Positions 18,041 through 28,404 are shown, counted from the first letter of the stretch. The stretch is DNA of 64,000 bases from Niabella beijingensis (GCF_020034665.1 NZ_JAIQDI010000002.1:558001-622000); one strand, 5' to 3'. The notes: generated from the sequence alone by a model not told the origin. Numbers and translations: made by a program.

Positions 18041-20293
18041 ATGAATCGGAAACAGATCCGTAAGCGAATGTACGAATGCCTGCTCTGGATGACCGTATCC
18101 TGCGTCACACTTGCTGCTGCAGGACAACAGGCGATCGAAAAGATCGATGGTCCCGACGGGGGATGGCTCCTGCGTACGAGGTCTTCGGCCTATCAGCTGC
18201 TGATAACTGCCGATAAAAGAATCTATCCTGTTTATTACGGACCGCTGGCGCAGGCCGGTTATAAAAAAAGATCGGCGGTCTGGACCCAGGGAGTGGAGGA
18301 ACTGCCGGTACGGGGCGGTTATCCCACAAAGACACCGCTGCTGGAAGTGGTCTTTAATGATCATGTGCGGGATGCCGATCTGGAATATGTATCGGGGGAA
18401 GCGATCACCCTGGAAGGCCGGCCGGTATTGAAACTCGTTGAAAAAGACCGCAGGTATCCCCTGCAGGTGACGGAATATATACGGGTGCTGGAAGAATATG
18501 ATATCCTGGAAAAATGGATCGAAGTGACCAACACCGCAAAGAAAGGGGATATAAGAATACAGAACCTGTTATCCGGAAGCCTGTTCCTTCCTCCGGATGA
18601 ATATGAGCTGACCCAGCTCTCAGGAATGGAGCTGGCAGAGTTCAAACCCTTCCGCTCCACGCTTACACCGGGCGTAAAGATCATCGAGAACAAATTGTTC
18701 AAATCAAACCGGAATATGCCCTGGTTCCTGGTACGCCCCAAAACGGCTGCAGCGGCAGATCTGGGGCCGGCCTGGTTTGGCGCTGTACATTACAGCGGTA
18801 ACTGGAAACTGATCTTCGACAACCAGGTGGAACGCACCTATAACTCGGCGTTGCAGATACTGGGGGGGATCAATTTCTGGGATACTGAGTGGACATTAAA
18901 ACCGGGAACATCTTTTGCCACCCCGAAATTTTCAATGGGGTTTACTGTAGGGGGTGAAGAGGGTGCTGCCCGGCAAAATGCGGCCTATATCAGAGAAACC
19001 ATTCTGCCCGAAACCCACCGGAAATTACTGCGACCCGTATTGTTCAACAGCTGGTATGCCACTACGTATCATTTGAAAGAAGAAGAGCAGGTGGCAATGG
19101 CGAAGATCGCCGCGGATATGGGAGTGGAACTGTTTTGTATGGATGACGGCTGGTTTATGAACCGGAATAAAGGCGATGAAGGATTGGGCGACTGGGAAGT
19201 GGACCCTCAGAAATTTCCGAACGGGTTACAGCCGATGATCGATAAAGTACATGCCCTGGGCATGAAATTCGGGATCTGGGTAGAGCCGGAAAGCGTGGTG
19301 TTGAAAACCGCGCTGTATAAAAAACACCCGGACTGGGTCCTGCAATTCCCCGGCCGCAGGCAGGTGCCGGGACGTGTATTCCTGAACCTGGCGCGAGAAG
19401 ATGTATACCAGTATTTGTACCGGTCGCTGAGCAAACTGCTTCGTGAAAACAAGATCGATTTTATAAAATGGGATCAGAATACGTATCTTTCGGATCCGGG
19501 CTGGGCGGCGGCTGCGCCCGAAATGCAGCTTGAAGTGCGGATCCGCTTCATCCGTAATGTTTACCGGCTGGTGGATGCATTGCGGAAGGAGTTCCCGGAT
19601 GTGCTGTTTGAAAGTTGTGCCAGCGGCGGCGGACGTGTGGATCTGGGAATGCTGTCGCGGATGGATCAGGCCTGGACCAGCGACAACAGTACGGCAGTAG
19701 ACCGGCTATTCATTCAATATGGATACCTGGCCGCATTGCCTGCCAACACTATGGTGTCCTGGGTGATCGAAGGCATCGCCAACCAGGTGCAGCTGAATCC
19801 GCCCTTATCGTATAAATTCGATGTGGCGATGAGTGGTGTGCTGGGCATCGGGTACGATATCCGGAAATGGACGGCAGCAGAACGCGCACTGGCGAAGCGC
19901 AAAATTGAAACGTATAAGCGCATCCGTCCGCTGGTACAGCAGGGTATTTTGTACCGGCTGGTATCACCGTATGTGCACAACCGCTGTGCATTACAATACA
20001 ACAGCGGGGACAAAAATGCGGCTGCCGTGTTCTGTTATAATCTCGCGGTGTATGTATCCGGAGGTTATTCAAAGACGGCTGATCTGAAAGGAGCGCAGTA
20101 CATCGACAACGGATCGACCGTGTTAAAATTAAAAGGGCTGGACCCCGCCAAACAGTACCGCATCCGCAAGCTGGGAATAACAGATGACGACGGAGCCGTG
20201 TACTCCGGCAGCTTTTTAATGGATGCGGGCATCCAGTGGCCGGTAAAGAATTCTTTTGAAAGTCAGGTGCTCCTGGCAGAAGCAATAAACTAA
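18041..20293 (+). CDS. GH36 alpha-galactosidase
   Basis: A 750-residue exported glycoside hydrolase of family 36. It has a signal peptide (about 1-27), an N-terminal beta-supersandwich (to about 320), a TIM barrel and a C-terminal beta domain. Signature motifs: LFCMDDGWF, FGIWVEPESV, IKWDQN with nucleophile Asp478, LFESCASGGGR, and WTSDNS with acid/base Asp548. It releases terminal alpha-galactose, giving the clearest sugar clue in this locus. Family members acting on alpha-N-acetylgalactosamine exist, so galactose is probable rather than proven. It is followed after 14 bp by the NHL propeller gene. Confidence 0.93.
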   Translation: MNRKQIRKRMYECLLWMTVSCVTLAAAGQQAIEKIDGPDGGWLLRTRSSAYQLLITADKRIYPVYYGPLAQAGYKKRSAVWTQGVEELPVRGGYPTKTPLLEVVFNDHVRDADLEYVSGEAITLEGRPVLKLVEKDRRYPLQVTEYIRVLEEYDILEKWIEVTNTAKKGDIRIQNLLSGSLFLPPDEYELTQLSGMELAEFKPFRSTLTPGVKIIENKLFKSNRNMPWFLVRPKTAAAADLGPAWFGAVHYSGNWKLIFDNQVERTYNSALQILGGINFWDTEWTLKPGTSFATPKFSMGFTVGGEEGAARQNAAYIRETILPETHRKLLRPVLFNSWYATTYHLKEEEQVAMAKIAADMGVELFCMDDGWFMNRNKGDEGLGDWEVDPQKFPNGLQPMIDKVHALGMKFGIWVEPESVVLKTALYKKHPDWVLQFPGRRQVPGRVFLNLAREDVYQYLYRSLSKLLRENKIDFIKWDQNTYLSDPGWAAAAPEMQLEVRIRFIRNVYRLVDALRKEFPDVLFESCASGGGRVDLGMLSRMDQAWTSDNSTAVDRLFIQYGYLAALPANTMVSWVIEGIANQVQLNPPLSYKFDVAMSGVLGIGYDIRKWTAAERALAKRKIETYKRIRPLVQQGILYRLVSPYVHNRCALQYNSGDKNAAAVFCYNLAVYVSGGYSKTADLKGAQYIDNGSTVLKLKGLDPAKQYRIRKLGITDDDGAVYSGSFLMDAGIQWPVKNSFESQVLLAEAIN

Positions 20294-20307
20294 AAGGTAT
20301 TTCAACG

Positions 20308-21246
20308 ATGATTACCGGGCATTACTATCACCGCTATCAGGTACGGGAAAACTGGGGAACACCGGCCACGGGAACCTGTCCCGTAAAGGATTGTCATGAA
20401 ATGGTTATAGATGCCAGGGGGCGCATCTTCCTGCTCACCAACGATACCGCCAATAACATACTTATCTATAACAAAGACGGGAACATCCTCGGTTACTGGG
20501 GGCAGGAGTATCCCGGTGCCCACGGTCTTACGATCCATGATGAAAATGGCACGCAGCGGCTTTATATCTGCGATATTGAGCGGCACCAGGTGATAAAAAC
20601 GGATCTGAACGGACGCGTGCTGTTGGTAATCGGTTATCCGGAGGAAGCGGGCGTGTACCGGCAGGCCGCGGAGTTCTTACCCACAGAATCTGCGGTAGCA
20701 CCCAATGGCGATATTTACATTACGGACGGGTACGGCTTGCAGTATGTTATCCAGTACGACAGCAGGGGAAACTATATCCGGCACTGGGGCGGGCGGGGAC
20801 ATCAGGAAGACCAGTTCGATTGTGCGCACGGGATCACCATTGATACCCGGAAGGGTGGTTCCAGCCTGCTGATCACTTCGAGAAATCACAATGCCTTTAA
20901 ACGGTTTACCTTGGACGGACAATACCGGGAAACGATTTACTTGCCGGGATCTTTTGTTTGCAGACCGGTTATAAAAGAACAGTTCCTGTATGCAGCGGTG
21001 TTCCGGTCCGGATCCAACACCTTCTTTGGCTCCGGCTATATTACCATCCTTGATGTAAATGACCGCGTGGTGTCTACGCCGGGAGGATCACTGCCGGTAT
21101 ACAGGAACGGAAAACTGGAACCGCAATATAAAGAAGAAGCGGTATTTATTCACCCGCATGATGTATGTGTGGATGAAAATGAAAATGTGTATGTGTGCCA
21201 GTGGAATTCAGGACAAACCTATCCCATTCTTTTGGAGCGGGTATAA
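20308..21246 (+). CDS. NHL-repeat six-bladed beta-propeller protein
   Basis: A 312-residue protein without a signal peptide, hence probably cytoplasmic. Repeating blades are visible: MVIDARGRIFLLTNDTANNI, LTIHDENGTQRLYICD, NGDIYITDGYG and HDVCVDENENVYVCQW. The pattern matches NHL / peptidyl-alpha-hydroxyglycine lyase-like propellers. Such proteins occur next to sugar-catabolic genes and may be lactonases or sensors, but no catalytic residue set can be fixed here. It lies tightly between the GH36 and DapA-type genes, which links it to the same pathway. Confidence 0.8.
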   Translation: MITGHYYHRYQVRENWGTPATGTCPVKDCHEMVIDARGRIFLLTNDTANNILIYNKDGNILGYWGQEYPGAHGLTIHDENGTQRLYICDIERHQVIKTDLNGRVLLVIGYPEEAGVYRQAAEFLPTESAVAPNGDIYITDGYGLQYVIQYDSRGNYIRHWGGRGHQEDQFDCAHGITIDTRKGGSSLLITSRNHNAFKRFTLDGQYRETIYLPGSFVCRPVIKEQFLYAAVFRSGSNTFFGSGYITILDVNDRVVSTPGGSLPVYRNGKLEPQYKEEAVFIHPHDVCVDENENVYVCQWNSGQTYPILLERV

Positions 21247-21260
21247 TTAATCATAAACAG

Positions 21261-22199
21261 ATGCAACCATTAAAAGCAAATGAAATCGTAGGAACCTGGG
21301 GTACGCTGTTGCTACCGATAGGGAACGATGACAGCATTGATCAGGAACTGCTGTCGTCTGAAATACAAACGTTGATCGCCGCAAAAGTAAATGGCATTTA
21401 CTCCAATGGAACGGCGGGCGAATTTTATAACCAGACAGAGGAAGAATTTGAGCTGATCAGCCAACTGCTTGCCGATGCGTGCAACGCAGCAGAAATGCCT
21501 TTTCAGATCGGATGCAGCCACACAGGACCCAAACAAACCCTGGAACGCATTAAGCGGATACGGCCGCTGAAACCCGGTGCCATACAGGTGATCCTCTCCG
21601 ATTGGTTTCCGCCATCCCGCCGGGAGATACTTAAATTCCTGGAAGGGGTTTGCAATGCTGCGGAAGATATCGGGATAGTATTGTATAACCCGCCACATGC
21701 AAAAGTGATACTGAGTCCTTCGGATTACGCTGCGATCTTAAAGGAGGGGATCCCGCTGGTAGGTTGTAAAACAGCCGGCGGTGATGCGCAATGGTATACG
21801 GCCATGAGTGCCCTTCAGGATTTCTCTGTGTTTATACCGGGACATCATCTTGCCACCGGCATCCGGCAGGGTGCTCACGGGTCCTATTCAAATGTTGCAT
21901 GTCTGCACCCGGCCATAGCCCGGAGCTGGTATGAAGACATGAAAACAGATATGGAAAAAGCCTTGTTGTTTGAAGTGCGCATCCGGCAGTTTATGGAAAA
22001 GCATATCGTTCCGCTGATCAAAGAAGAAAAATATTCCAACCAGGCTGTTGATAAATTACTGGCCTGGATCACCGGCTGGGCTGCAATGCCTTTGCGGCTG
22101 CGGTGGCCCTACAGCAGCGTTACAGAAGAAGAGGCGCTGAGGGTACGGGATCATTGCCGCGACCTGCTTCCGGAGTTTTTCGAAACGGTAACCGCCTGA
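21261..22199 (+). CDS. DapA/NanA superfamily class I aldolase or lyase (first copy)
   Basis: A 312-residue TIM-barrel enzyme of the dihydrodipicolinate synthase/N-acetylneuraminate lyase superfamily. The ATG at 21261 is taken because the frame upstream overlaps the previous gene and adds no domain. Schiff-base Lys170 (LVGCKTAGG) and Tyr142 (IVLYNPP) are present; the pyruvate-binding GTTGE motif appears as NGTAGEF at 50-55. Family members cleave or form 2-keto acids, including 2-keto-3-deoxy sugar acids. Placed with the enolase-superfamily dehydratase, a KDG/KDGal aldolase-like role is a fair inference. It could equally act on another 2-keto sugar acid. Confidence 0.88.
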   Translation: MQPLKANEIVGTWGTLLLPIGNDDSIDQELLSSEIQTLIAAKVNGIYSNGTAGEFYNQTEEEFELISQLLADACNAAEMPFQIGCSHTGPKQTLERIKRIRPLKPGAIQVILSDWFPPSRREILKFLEGVCNAAEDIGIVLYNPPHAKVILSPSDYAAILKEGIPLVGCKTAGGDAQWYTAMSALQDFSVFIPGHHLATGIRQGAHGSYSNVACLHPAIARSWYEDMKTDMEKALLFEVRIRQFMEKHIVPLIKEEKYSNQAVDKLLAWITGWAAMPLRLRWPYSSVTEEEALRVRDHCRDLLPEFFETVTA

Positions 22200-22205
22200 T
22201 TTAAA

Positions 22206-23378
22206 ATGAAACGGCAACCGATGAGGGATCAGGATAACCGGGAGCGCTGTTATTTTCGCACAGTTCTGTTGCTGCCTGCGGTGTTCCTGTTTTCCGGTTG
22301 TACTATGAATAATAAAATTCAGGTAAAAAAAGAAGCCGGCGCCGTTGTTGTGCCCTTTAATGATCCGCGCATCCGGTATGAAGGCCGCATTGATGAAAGT
22401 GATCCGCAGGCCGCCACGCTTTGCTGGTCGGGTACCAGCATGGAGATGACCTTCACCGGTACGGGTATCAGCGCTGTATTAAAGGACTACAGTGGTCAGA
22501 ATTATTTTAATATAATCGTGGATGGTGACACTGCTGCCATCAAAAAGATCCGGATTGATAGCGTAAAAAAAAACTATATACTGGCGAAAGACCTGGCACC
22601 GGGAAAACATCATATACTACTTTTTAAACGTACGCAGATCAACAGGGAATACAACCGCGGGTATACAAAATTTTATGCGGTACAGTTGGCACCGGGCGGG
22701 ATGCTGCTAAAGAATCCGCCGCGCTCAAAGCGGAAGATGGAGTTTTATGGGAACTCCGTTACTTGTGGCCATGCGGTGGAAGACAGCTCCGGCAGCGATT
22801 CGGGTGCCGGTATTTACGAAAACAATTACCGGTCCTATGCTGCCGTCACGGCTAGGCATTTTAATGCAAGATACCGTTGTATCGCAGAGAGCGGCATCGG
22901 GCTGCTATCTGGGTTCCGGAAGGAGCGGATGCCGGAGATTTATAACCGGATCAATCCTTTTGAGCCGGCGGTCCGCTGGGATTTTTCATTGTACCAGCCG
23001 GATGTGGTGGTGGTGAATTTATTGCAGAACGATGAAGCCGTGATCGGCAACCCGGAAAGCGAAGCGTTTCGCCGCTGGTTTGGAAACAACCCGCCGTCAG
23101 CTGATGCGATCATCCGCGCCTATGCCGGTTTTATCCGCAGTTTACGAAGACATTATCCCGCTGCGCATATTGTTTGTGTGCTGGGTAATATGGGCATTAC
23201 CCGTCCCGGTTCACCCTGGCCCGGGTATGTGCAGGAGGCGGTTGCCACACTTGCAGATAAGAAAATATACACCCATTTCTTTCCCTATAAAGGCACTCCG
23301 GGCCATCCACTGATAAAAGAGCATGAAGCGATGGCGCAAAGCCTCATCCGGTTTATAAGTAAAACAACCGGATGGTAA
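22206..23378 (+). CDS. CE2-type SGNH carbohydrate esterase lipoprotein
   Basis: A 390-residue lipoprotein (lipobox LFSGC, Cys32). The N-terminal jelly-roll (about 50-165; RYEGRIDES, SMEMTFTGTGISAVL) and C-terminal SGNH hydrolase domain are the two-domain plan of CE2 deacetylases. Catalytic Ser184 lies in FYGNSVTCG, the oxyanion Asn in NLLQND, and His367 in GHPLIKEH. It probably removes O-acetyl groups at the cell surface or in the periplasm, complementing the CE7 enzyme at 13847. It follows the lyase after 6 bp and ends the catabolic run before the second SusC. Confidence 0.85.
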   Translation: MKRQPMRDQDNRERCYFRTVLLLPAVFLFSGCTMNNKIQVKKEAGAVVVPFNDPRIRYEGRIDESDPQAATLCWSGTSMEMTFTGTGISAVLKDYSGQNYFNIIVDGDTAAIKKIRIDSVKKNYILAKDLAPGKHHILLFKRTQINREYNRGYTKFYAVQLAPGGMLLKNPPRSKRKMEFYGNSVTCGHAVEDSSGSDSGAGIYENNYRSYAAVTARHFNARYRCIAESGIGLLSGFRKERMPEIYNRINPFEPAVRWDFSLYQPDVVVVNLLQNDEAVIGNPESEAFRRWFGNNPPSADAIIRAYAGFIRSLRRHYPAAHIVCVLGNMGITRPGSPWPGYVQEAVATLADKKIYTHFFPYKGTPGHPLIKEHEAMAQSLIRFISKTTGW

Positions 23379-23516
23379 TTCAGGTGCGGAGCAATTAGGA
23401 TCCGCTGTTAATGACCCCTTAAAAGAAAATACAAAAAAGCAACAGGATCGTATCATAATGCAGGATGTTTAAACTGTAATTTTCACTATCAATAACGGTT
23501 TAAAAAAAAGTGCATT

Positions 23517-26500
23517 ATGACTGTATTTTATCGAATGGTGTACCGGCGGGTTGGTACCGGAAAAAAATGGAGGATCTCCGTACTGCTGGGAATCGTTGCA
23601 TTTGCGTTTTCCGGGACGGCTTTTTCGCAGGTAACAGGTACTGTAAAGGATGGGAGAGGTATCTCCCTTCCCGGGATCACGGTAACGGAAAAAGGGACAA
23701 CGCGTTCTGCGATGAGCGGCAGCAATGGAAAGTATTCCATAACGGTATCCGGTAAAGAAGATACGCTGCTGTTCACCGGTACAGGATATATGGCACAGGA
23801 AGTTCCTGTGGCCGGCAGAAGTATCATTGATGTAACGATGGAGGAACAGGTATCCCGGTTGGAAGAAGTGGTGGTGATCGGATACGGTTCCCAGTCGCGG
23901 GAAAAGCTTACCACCGCAGTGGCCAAGCTGGACAATAAAGTACTGCAGAATGCCACGTTTACCAATGTGGGCGCGGCACTTGAAGGAAATATACCGGGGC
24001 TCCAGGTACAATCCACCGGAGGAGGCCAACCGGGAGCGGCGCCGCGGATCATTTTGAGGGGAGGCACCTCCATCAATAACCCCAACGGAGCAGCCCCGCT
24101 GTACATCGTGGACGGCGTGATACGTCCGAACGGACTGAACGATGTCAATGCGCTTTCGATCGAATCGGTACAGGTACTGAAGGACGCAGCATCAACGGCC
24201 ATCTATGGTGCGCGCGGATCAAATGGTGTGATCATTGTAACTACCAAAACAGGTAAGGCCAACCGTACATCGATCGGCTATTCCTTTAACGGATCCTTCG
24301 GAGAGCCCACCCGTTTGCTGAAATACGCAAATGCGGAGGATTACATTTATTATAACCGGTTGGGTACACAGGCCGCGGCAGCATATACGCCCAGTCTCAT
24401 TACCCGGCTCGGACTGGCAAATGCCTCGGGTACAGGGAACGATCTTACCGATAAAACGCCGTATACCGTCATGTACCTGACACCCGAGAATGAATACAAA
24501 CTGAAACAAGGATGGAAGAGTATGCCGGACCCGATCGACCCTACAAAGACACTGATCTATGATGATACCAATTACCAGGACCTGATCTACCGGAACGCGT
24601 ATACTTACGATCACTACCTCGAAGCGTCGGGTGGCAACGACAGGGGCAGTTTCTACACAGGACTGGGGTATACACGTTCGGAAGGAACGGCAACGATTAC
24701 CGACTACAACCGGCTTAGTTTTAATTTCAATGGCAGCTACCGCATCTTTGATAACCTGCGGATCAACGGCGGCGTACAGTACATCAACCGCAACAGCAAG
24801 ACCATATCGAGTCTGGCCAATGTTTTTTACCGTTCCGCCTCACTTCCCGGTACGGCAAAATACCAGTTTGAAGACGGAACGATTGCACCCGGACAAAACC
24901 AGTCCATCGGTAATCCCGATTATTTTTTCAAAGGAGCTTATGCACCGAAGGGTAATTCGGAGTTTGAAACATCCACCTATCTGCTGGGAGCGAAATGGGA
25001 CATCACCAGGGAATTATCCTTTGAACCCTTGCTTTCTTTAAATAAAGATATCGCACCCAGCTATAGTTTTCAACCGGCAGCATTGCTGAACGGGATCGGT
25101 CCGATGGTGACCACAAGGAACACTTCCTCCAGCATTACAAGGAATACACAATACCAGGCCGACGGGGTGTTGACCTACAAACATATCTTCGGTGGAAAAC
25201 ATAACCTGGAAGTAAAAGGAGGATTTTCTCACTACTTCAGAAGAAATACATTTTTTTCGGCAACCGGTCAGAATGCAGCCACAGACCTGATCCCAACGCT
25301 GAATAGTGCGGCATTGCCAACAGCAGTGAACAGTACGATCTCTGATCTTGCCATCCAGAGTCTGTTCTCACGGATCAATTATGACTATGAAGGCAAATAC
25401 CTGCTGTCGATCAATGCGCGGTACGACGGAGCTTCCAATCTCGGCGAAAATAATAAGTTCGGTTTTTTCCCCGGCGTATCCGCGGGCTGGAATGTAGACC
25501 GTGAAAAATTCTTTGAGGGTATCGCCAAAGTACTGCAGTTGAAATTGCGCGCCAGCTATGGAGTGAACGGTAATATCTCCGGCCTGGGCGATTTTCAGCC
25601 CTATGGAAGCTATATCACTACCGGCGGTCTGTATGGCGGTCAGTCCATCATCAGGGCCGCGGATCTTCCCAACCAGGACCTGCAGTGGGAGCGTTCCAAG
25701 ACCGTCGATATCGGTGCCGATATCGGTTTCTTTAACGGCCGGGCCAGTATTATTGTTGATTATTATAACCGGAAAACCGACAACCTGCTGACGACGGTAA
25801 GCCTGCCGGCATCTACCGGGTTCGCCAGTATCTTCACCAATTTGGGAAGCCTTCAGAATAAAGGATTTGAAATAGAACTGAACGGAAACGTGCTCCCGCC
25901 TTCCTCTGAATTCAGATGGAATGTTTCATTCAATGCAGCGCATACAACAAGGAAGATCCTGAAATTACCGGATAACGGTATTCCCCGCAACCGGGTAGGA
26001 GGCGAATATGTTTGGGATCCTTCCATCGGTGATTATGCCTATCTGGGCGGGCTGCAGGAAGGGGGACGCATCGGGGATATGTTTACCTATAAACAGATTG
26101 GAGTCTATGCAACCGATGAAGAAGCGGCAAAAGCGATACCTGATAATGTGCCCACCAATGCCAATAAATTCAAACGCGGCGGTGATGCGATCTGGCAGGA
26201 CACGGATGGGAATGGGGTCATTGACAGCCGGGACCGCGTTTATATCGGTAACCCGTATCCTTCCTGGACCGGTGGATTTAATAATTACTTTACCTATAAG
26301 GGTATCGGGCTAAACATCCGCACGGACTTTACCACCGGCAATACCATTTATAATTATCCTGCAGCATTTGCCAATGCACAGGCCCAGGGTGACGCATTGC
26401 CGCTGCAAAGCTATATCGATAATATGTGGAAGAAGCCGGGTGATGTGACCATGACGCCGCGTTATGTATGGCAGGATCAGCCGTCGAATATTTTCCGAGG

Positions 26501-26738
26501 GAATAACTTCTATTATGAAAAAGGCGACTTTCTTTGCCTGCGGCAGATAGCGGTCAGCTATACCTTCCCCAGGTATATCAATAAGATCCATCTGAGCAAT
26601 CTGAAGGTGTTCTTCTCCGGTAACAACCTGTATTACTTCACTGCCTTTACGGGCATCAATCCGGAGGACGGGGGACAGGACAACGGCCACTATCCCGTTA
26701 CCAGGACCTATACCCTTGGAATCAGCGCTACCTTTTAA
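23517..26738 (+). CDS. SusC/RagA-type TonB-dependent transporter
   Basis: A 1073-residue outer-membrane importer. It has a signal peptide (about 1-38, GTAFSQ), a carboxypeptidase-like regulatory domain (about 39-125, VTGTVKDGRGISLPGITV), the EEVVVIGYG segment, a plug domain (ALEGNIPGLQV to YGARGSNGVIIVTTK) and a barrel ending in Phe. Unlike the SusC at 3254 it has no STN domain, so it is not expected to signal through a FecR protein. The AraC regulator at 34222 is a candidate controller. Its SusD partner follows directly. Confidence 0.95.
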   Translation: MTVFYRMVYRRVGTGKKWRISVLLGIVAFAFSGTAFSQVTGTVKDGRGISLPGITVTEKGTTRSAMSGSNGKYSITVSGKEDTLLFTGTGYMAQEVPVAGRSIIDVTMEEQVSRLEEVVVIGYGSQSREKLTTAVAKLDNKVLQNATFTNVGAALEGNIPGLQVQSTGGGQPGAAPRIILRGGTSINNPNGAAPLYIVDGVIRPNGLNDVNALSIESVQVLKDAASTAIYGARGSNGVIIVTTKTGKANRTSIGYSFNGSFGEPTRLLKYANAEDYIYYNRLGTQAAAAYTPSLITRLGLANASGTGNDLTDKTPYTVMYLTPENEYKLKQGWKSMPDPIDPTKTLIYDDTNYQDLIYRNAYTYDHYLEASGGNDRGSFYTGLGYTRSEGTATITDYNRLSFNFNGSYRIFDNLRINGGVQYINRNSKTISSLANVFYRSASLPGTAKYQFEDGTIAPGQNQSIGNPDYFFKGAYAPKGNSEFETSTYLLGAKWDITRELSFEPLLSLNKDIAPSYSFQPAALLNGIGPMVTTRNTSSSITRNTQYQADGVLTYKHIFGGKHNLEVKGGFSHYFRRNTFFSATGQNAATDLIPTLNSAALPTAVNSTISDLAIQSLFSRINYDYEGKYLLSINARYDGASNLGENNKFGFFPGVSAGWNVDREKFFEGIAKVLQLKLRASYGVNGNISGLGDFQPYGSYITTGGLYGGQSIIRAADLPNQDLQWERSKTVDIGADIGFFNGRASIIVDYYNRKTDNLLTTVSLPASTGFASIFTNLGSLQNKGFEIELNGNVLPPSSEFRWNVSFNAAHTTRKILKLPDNGIPRNRVGGEYVWDPSIGDYAYLGGLQEGGRIGDMFTYKQIGVYATDEEAAKAIPDNVPTNANKFKRGGDAIWQDTDGNGVIDSRDRVYIGNPYPSWTGGFNNYFTYKGIGLNIRTDFTTGNTIYNYPAAFANAQAQGDALPLQSYIDNMWKKPGDVTMTPRYVWQDQPSNIFRGNNFYYEKGDFLCLRQIAVSYTFPRYINKIHLSNLKVFFSGNNLYYFTAFTGINPEDGGQDNGHYPVTRTYTLGISATF

Positions 26739-26751
26739 TTTAAAAAACAGT

Positions 26752-28218
26752 ATGATGAACAATAAAAAAATCCTCTTTTTAATAATGGGCTGTATCCTTT
26801 TATTCAATTCCTGTCGAAAGGGAATCGAAACGGAGCCGGTGAGCATTATAACCACCGCCACTTTTTTCAAAACACAGGATGATGTTTTGGGCGTGCTCCG
26901 TGGGATGTATTTTCAGCTCCGGATACCGGCTTCCGGTGATCTGTATTTTATGGGCGAGGGCCGCAGCGATATCCTTACATCAGCGGCGGCAGGCACGCTG
27001 ACCTTCGACCGGTATTATAATAATACCCTGAATGTGACCAACCCCGGGCCGAACTGGATGAGTCTTTATACCGTGGTGAATACGGCGAATCTCCTGTTGA
27101 AATATACACCGGATATCACGTTCTCTTCGGATGCGGCCAAAAACAATGTGCTGGCACAGGCCTATACCATGCGTGCCTTTATTTATTTCTCACTCGTGCG
27201 TACCTGGGGCGGTGTGCCCATCCGTACGGAACCTACAGAAAAATATGATCCCCAAACGATACAGGTGGCGCGATCCGGAGAGGACGAGGTTTTTCAGCTT
27301 ATTAAAGATGATCTTGAAAAGGCCCTGGCATTGTATCCGGATAATACGATTGATGCGACCCGGTCTTACTGGAACAAAGCTGCAGCCAATGCACTGAAGG
27401 GAGAAGTATACCTGTGGACCGGTAAACTGAGAAGTGGAGGTGCCGCCGATTTTAATACGGCTTTAACGGCGCTCACTGATGCAAAGAGCAGTGATGTACA
27501 GCTATTGCCGAATTATGGAGATATTTTCAGTTATACCAATAAAACAAATAAAGAAGTATTGATGGCGGTGCGGTTTCAGCTGCTGGACCAGGCCCCCAAT
27601 AATTACTTTACCAATATGTACCTGATCAACTTTTCCAATCTGCCGGCCGCGGCGCAAACGGTGATCGGGGCCCAGGGCGGAAACGGCAGTGTGATGCAGA
27701 TACGGGAACCGGTGCGGAATCTGTTCACCTCTGACGACCAGCGCCGGAATGCCACGTTCTATGAGTTGTATGATAACTCCAATAAGTTCATCAGTGCGCT
27801 TACCATGAAAGGTCGGGGTGTGGTGGACGGAGGGACCCGGTATTTTTTAACAGATGTGATCTTATACCGCCTGGCTGATGTACTGCTTCTTATTGCAGAA
27901 GCAAAGAATGCGCTGGGACAGGATCCTTCCGCCGAGATCAACCAGGTGCGGCAGCGCGCCTATGGCGCGGACGCGGCCACACATCTGTTCGTAAACGGAT
28001 CTAAAGAAGCCAATGACGCTGCCATACTTAAAGAACGTTTGTTAGAATTTTGTACGGAAGGTAAGCGCTGGTGGGACCTGATACGTTTCAATCAGGTATT
28101 CAATATGGTGCCTTCATTGCAGGGCAAAGAGGGGGATAAATACCTGCTGCTGTTCCCGGTCGGACAAACAATCCGCAGCCTGGAACCCCTGGTAACAGAG
28201 AATCCCGGGTGGGAATAA
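26752..28218 (+). CDS. SusD/RagB family lipoprotein
   Basis: A 488-residue partner of the preceding SusC. I place the start at ATG 26752 (MMNNKKILFL), 13 bp after the SusC stop; the open frame extends to 26716 but would overlap SusC. The lipobox is LLFNSC (Cys21). SusD motifs: AQAYTMRAFIYFSLVRTWGGVP, LYRLADVLLLIAEAKN, INQVRQRAYG, FCTEGKRWWDLIRF and the end VTENPGW. It is shorter than the other two SusD proteins here. A strong intrinsic terminator lies 92 bp downstream. Confidence 0.95.
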   Translation: MMNNKKILFLIMGCILLFNSCRKGIETEPVSIITTATFFKTQDDVLGVLRGMYFQLRIPASGDLYFMGEGRSDILTSAAAGTLTFDRYYNNTLNVTNPGPNWMSLYTVVNTANLLLKYTPDITFSSDAAKNNVLAQAYTMRAFIYFSLVRTWGGVPIRTEPTEKYDPQTIQVARSGEDEVFQLIKDDLEKALALYPDNTIDATRSYWNKAAANALKGEVYLWTGKLRSGGAADFNTALTALTDAKSSDVQLLPNYGDIFSYTNKTNKEVLMAVRFQLLDQAPNNYFTNMYLINFSNLPAAAQTVIGAQGGNGSVMQIREPVRNLFTSDDQRRNATFYELYDNSNKFISALTMKGRGVVDGGTRYFLTDVILYRLADVLLLIAEAKNALGQDPSAEINQVRQRAYGADAATHLFVNGSKEANDAAILKERLLEFCTEGKRWWDLIRFNQVFNMVPSLQGKEGDKYLLLFPVGQTIRSLEPLVTENPGWE

Positions 28219-28309
28219 GCCATGCAACCGGTATTTTTAAGCGGATTATAAACAAAAGCCACTGATAATATTTAAAACTAAGAAACACAGAACAATGAAT
28301 CGTTTATAC

Positions 28310-28341
28310 AACGTCTCCTCTAAAGGGAGACGTTTTTTTTT
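28310..28341 (+). terminator. Rho-independent terminator after the second SusD
   Basis: A nine-base-pair stem (aacgtctcc / ggagacgtt, arms 28310-28318 and 28326-28334) with a 7-nt loop runs into an uninterrupted T tract to 28341. It ends the plus-strand operon that includes SusC/SusD and separates it from the small gene at 28431. Confidence 0.9.
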
Positions 28342-28396
28342 GAAAAAATTTCAATTTATTTAATAGATTCTTTAATAACAGATCAGAATCTTGCAT

Positions 28397-28404
28397 TAAA
28401 TTTG
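28397..28404 (+). promoter_or_regulatory. Bacteroidota-type -7 box (TAAATTTG)
   Basis: A perfect match to the Bacteroidota housekeeping -7 consensus TAnnTTTG lies 26 bp before ATG 28431, just past the terminator. The upstream -33 TTTG element is not well formed. Position and match make it the likely promoter of the small gene that follows. Confidence 0.45.
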
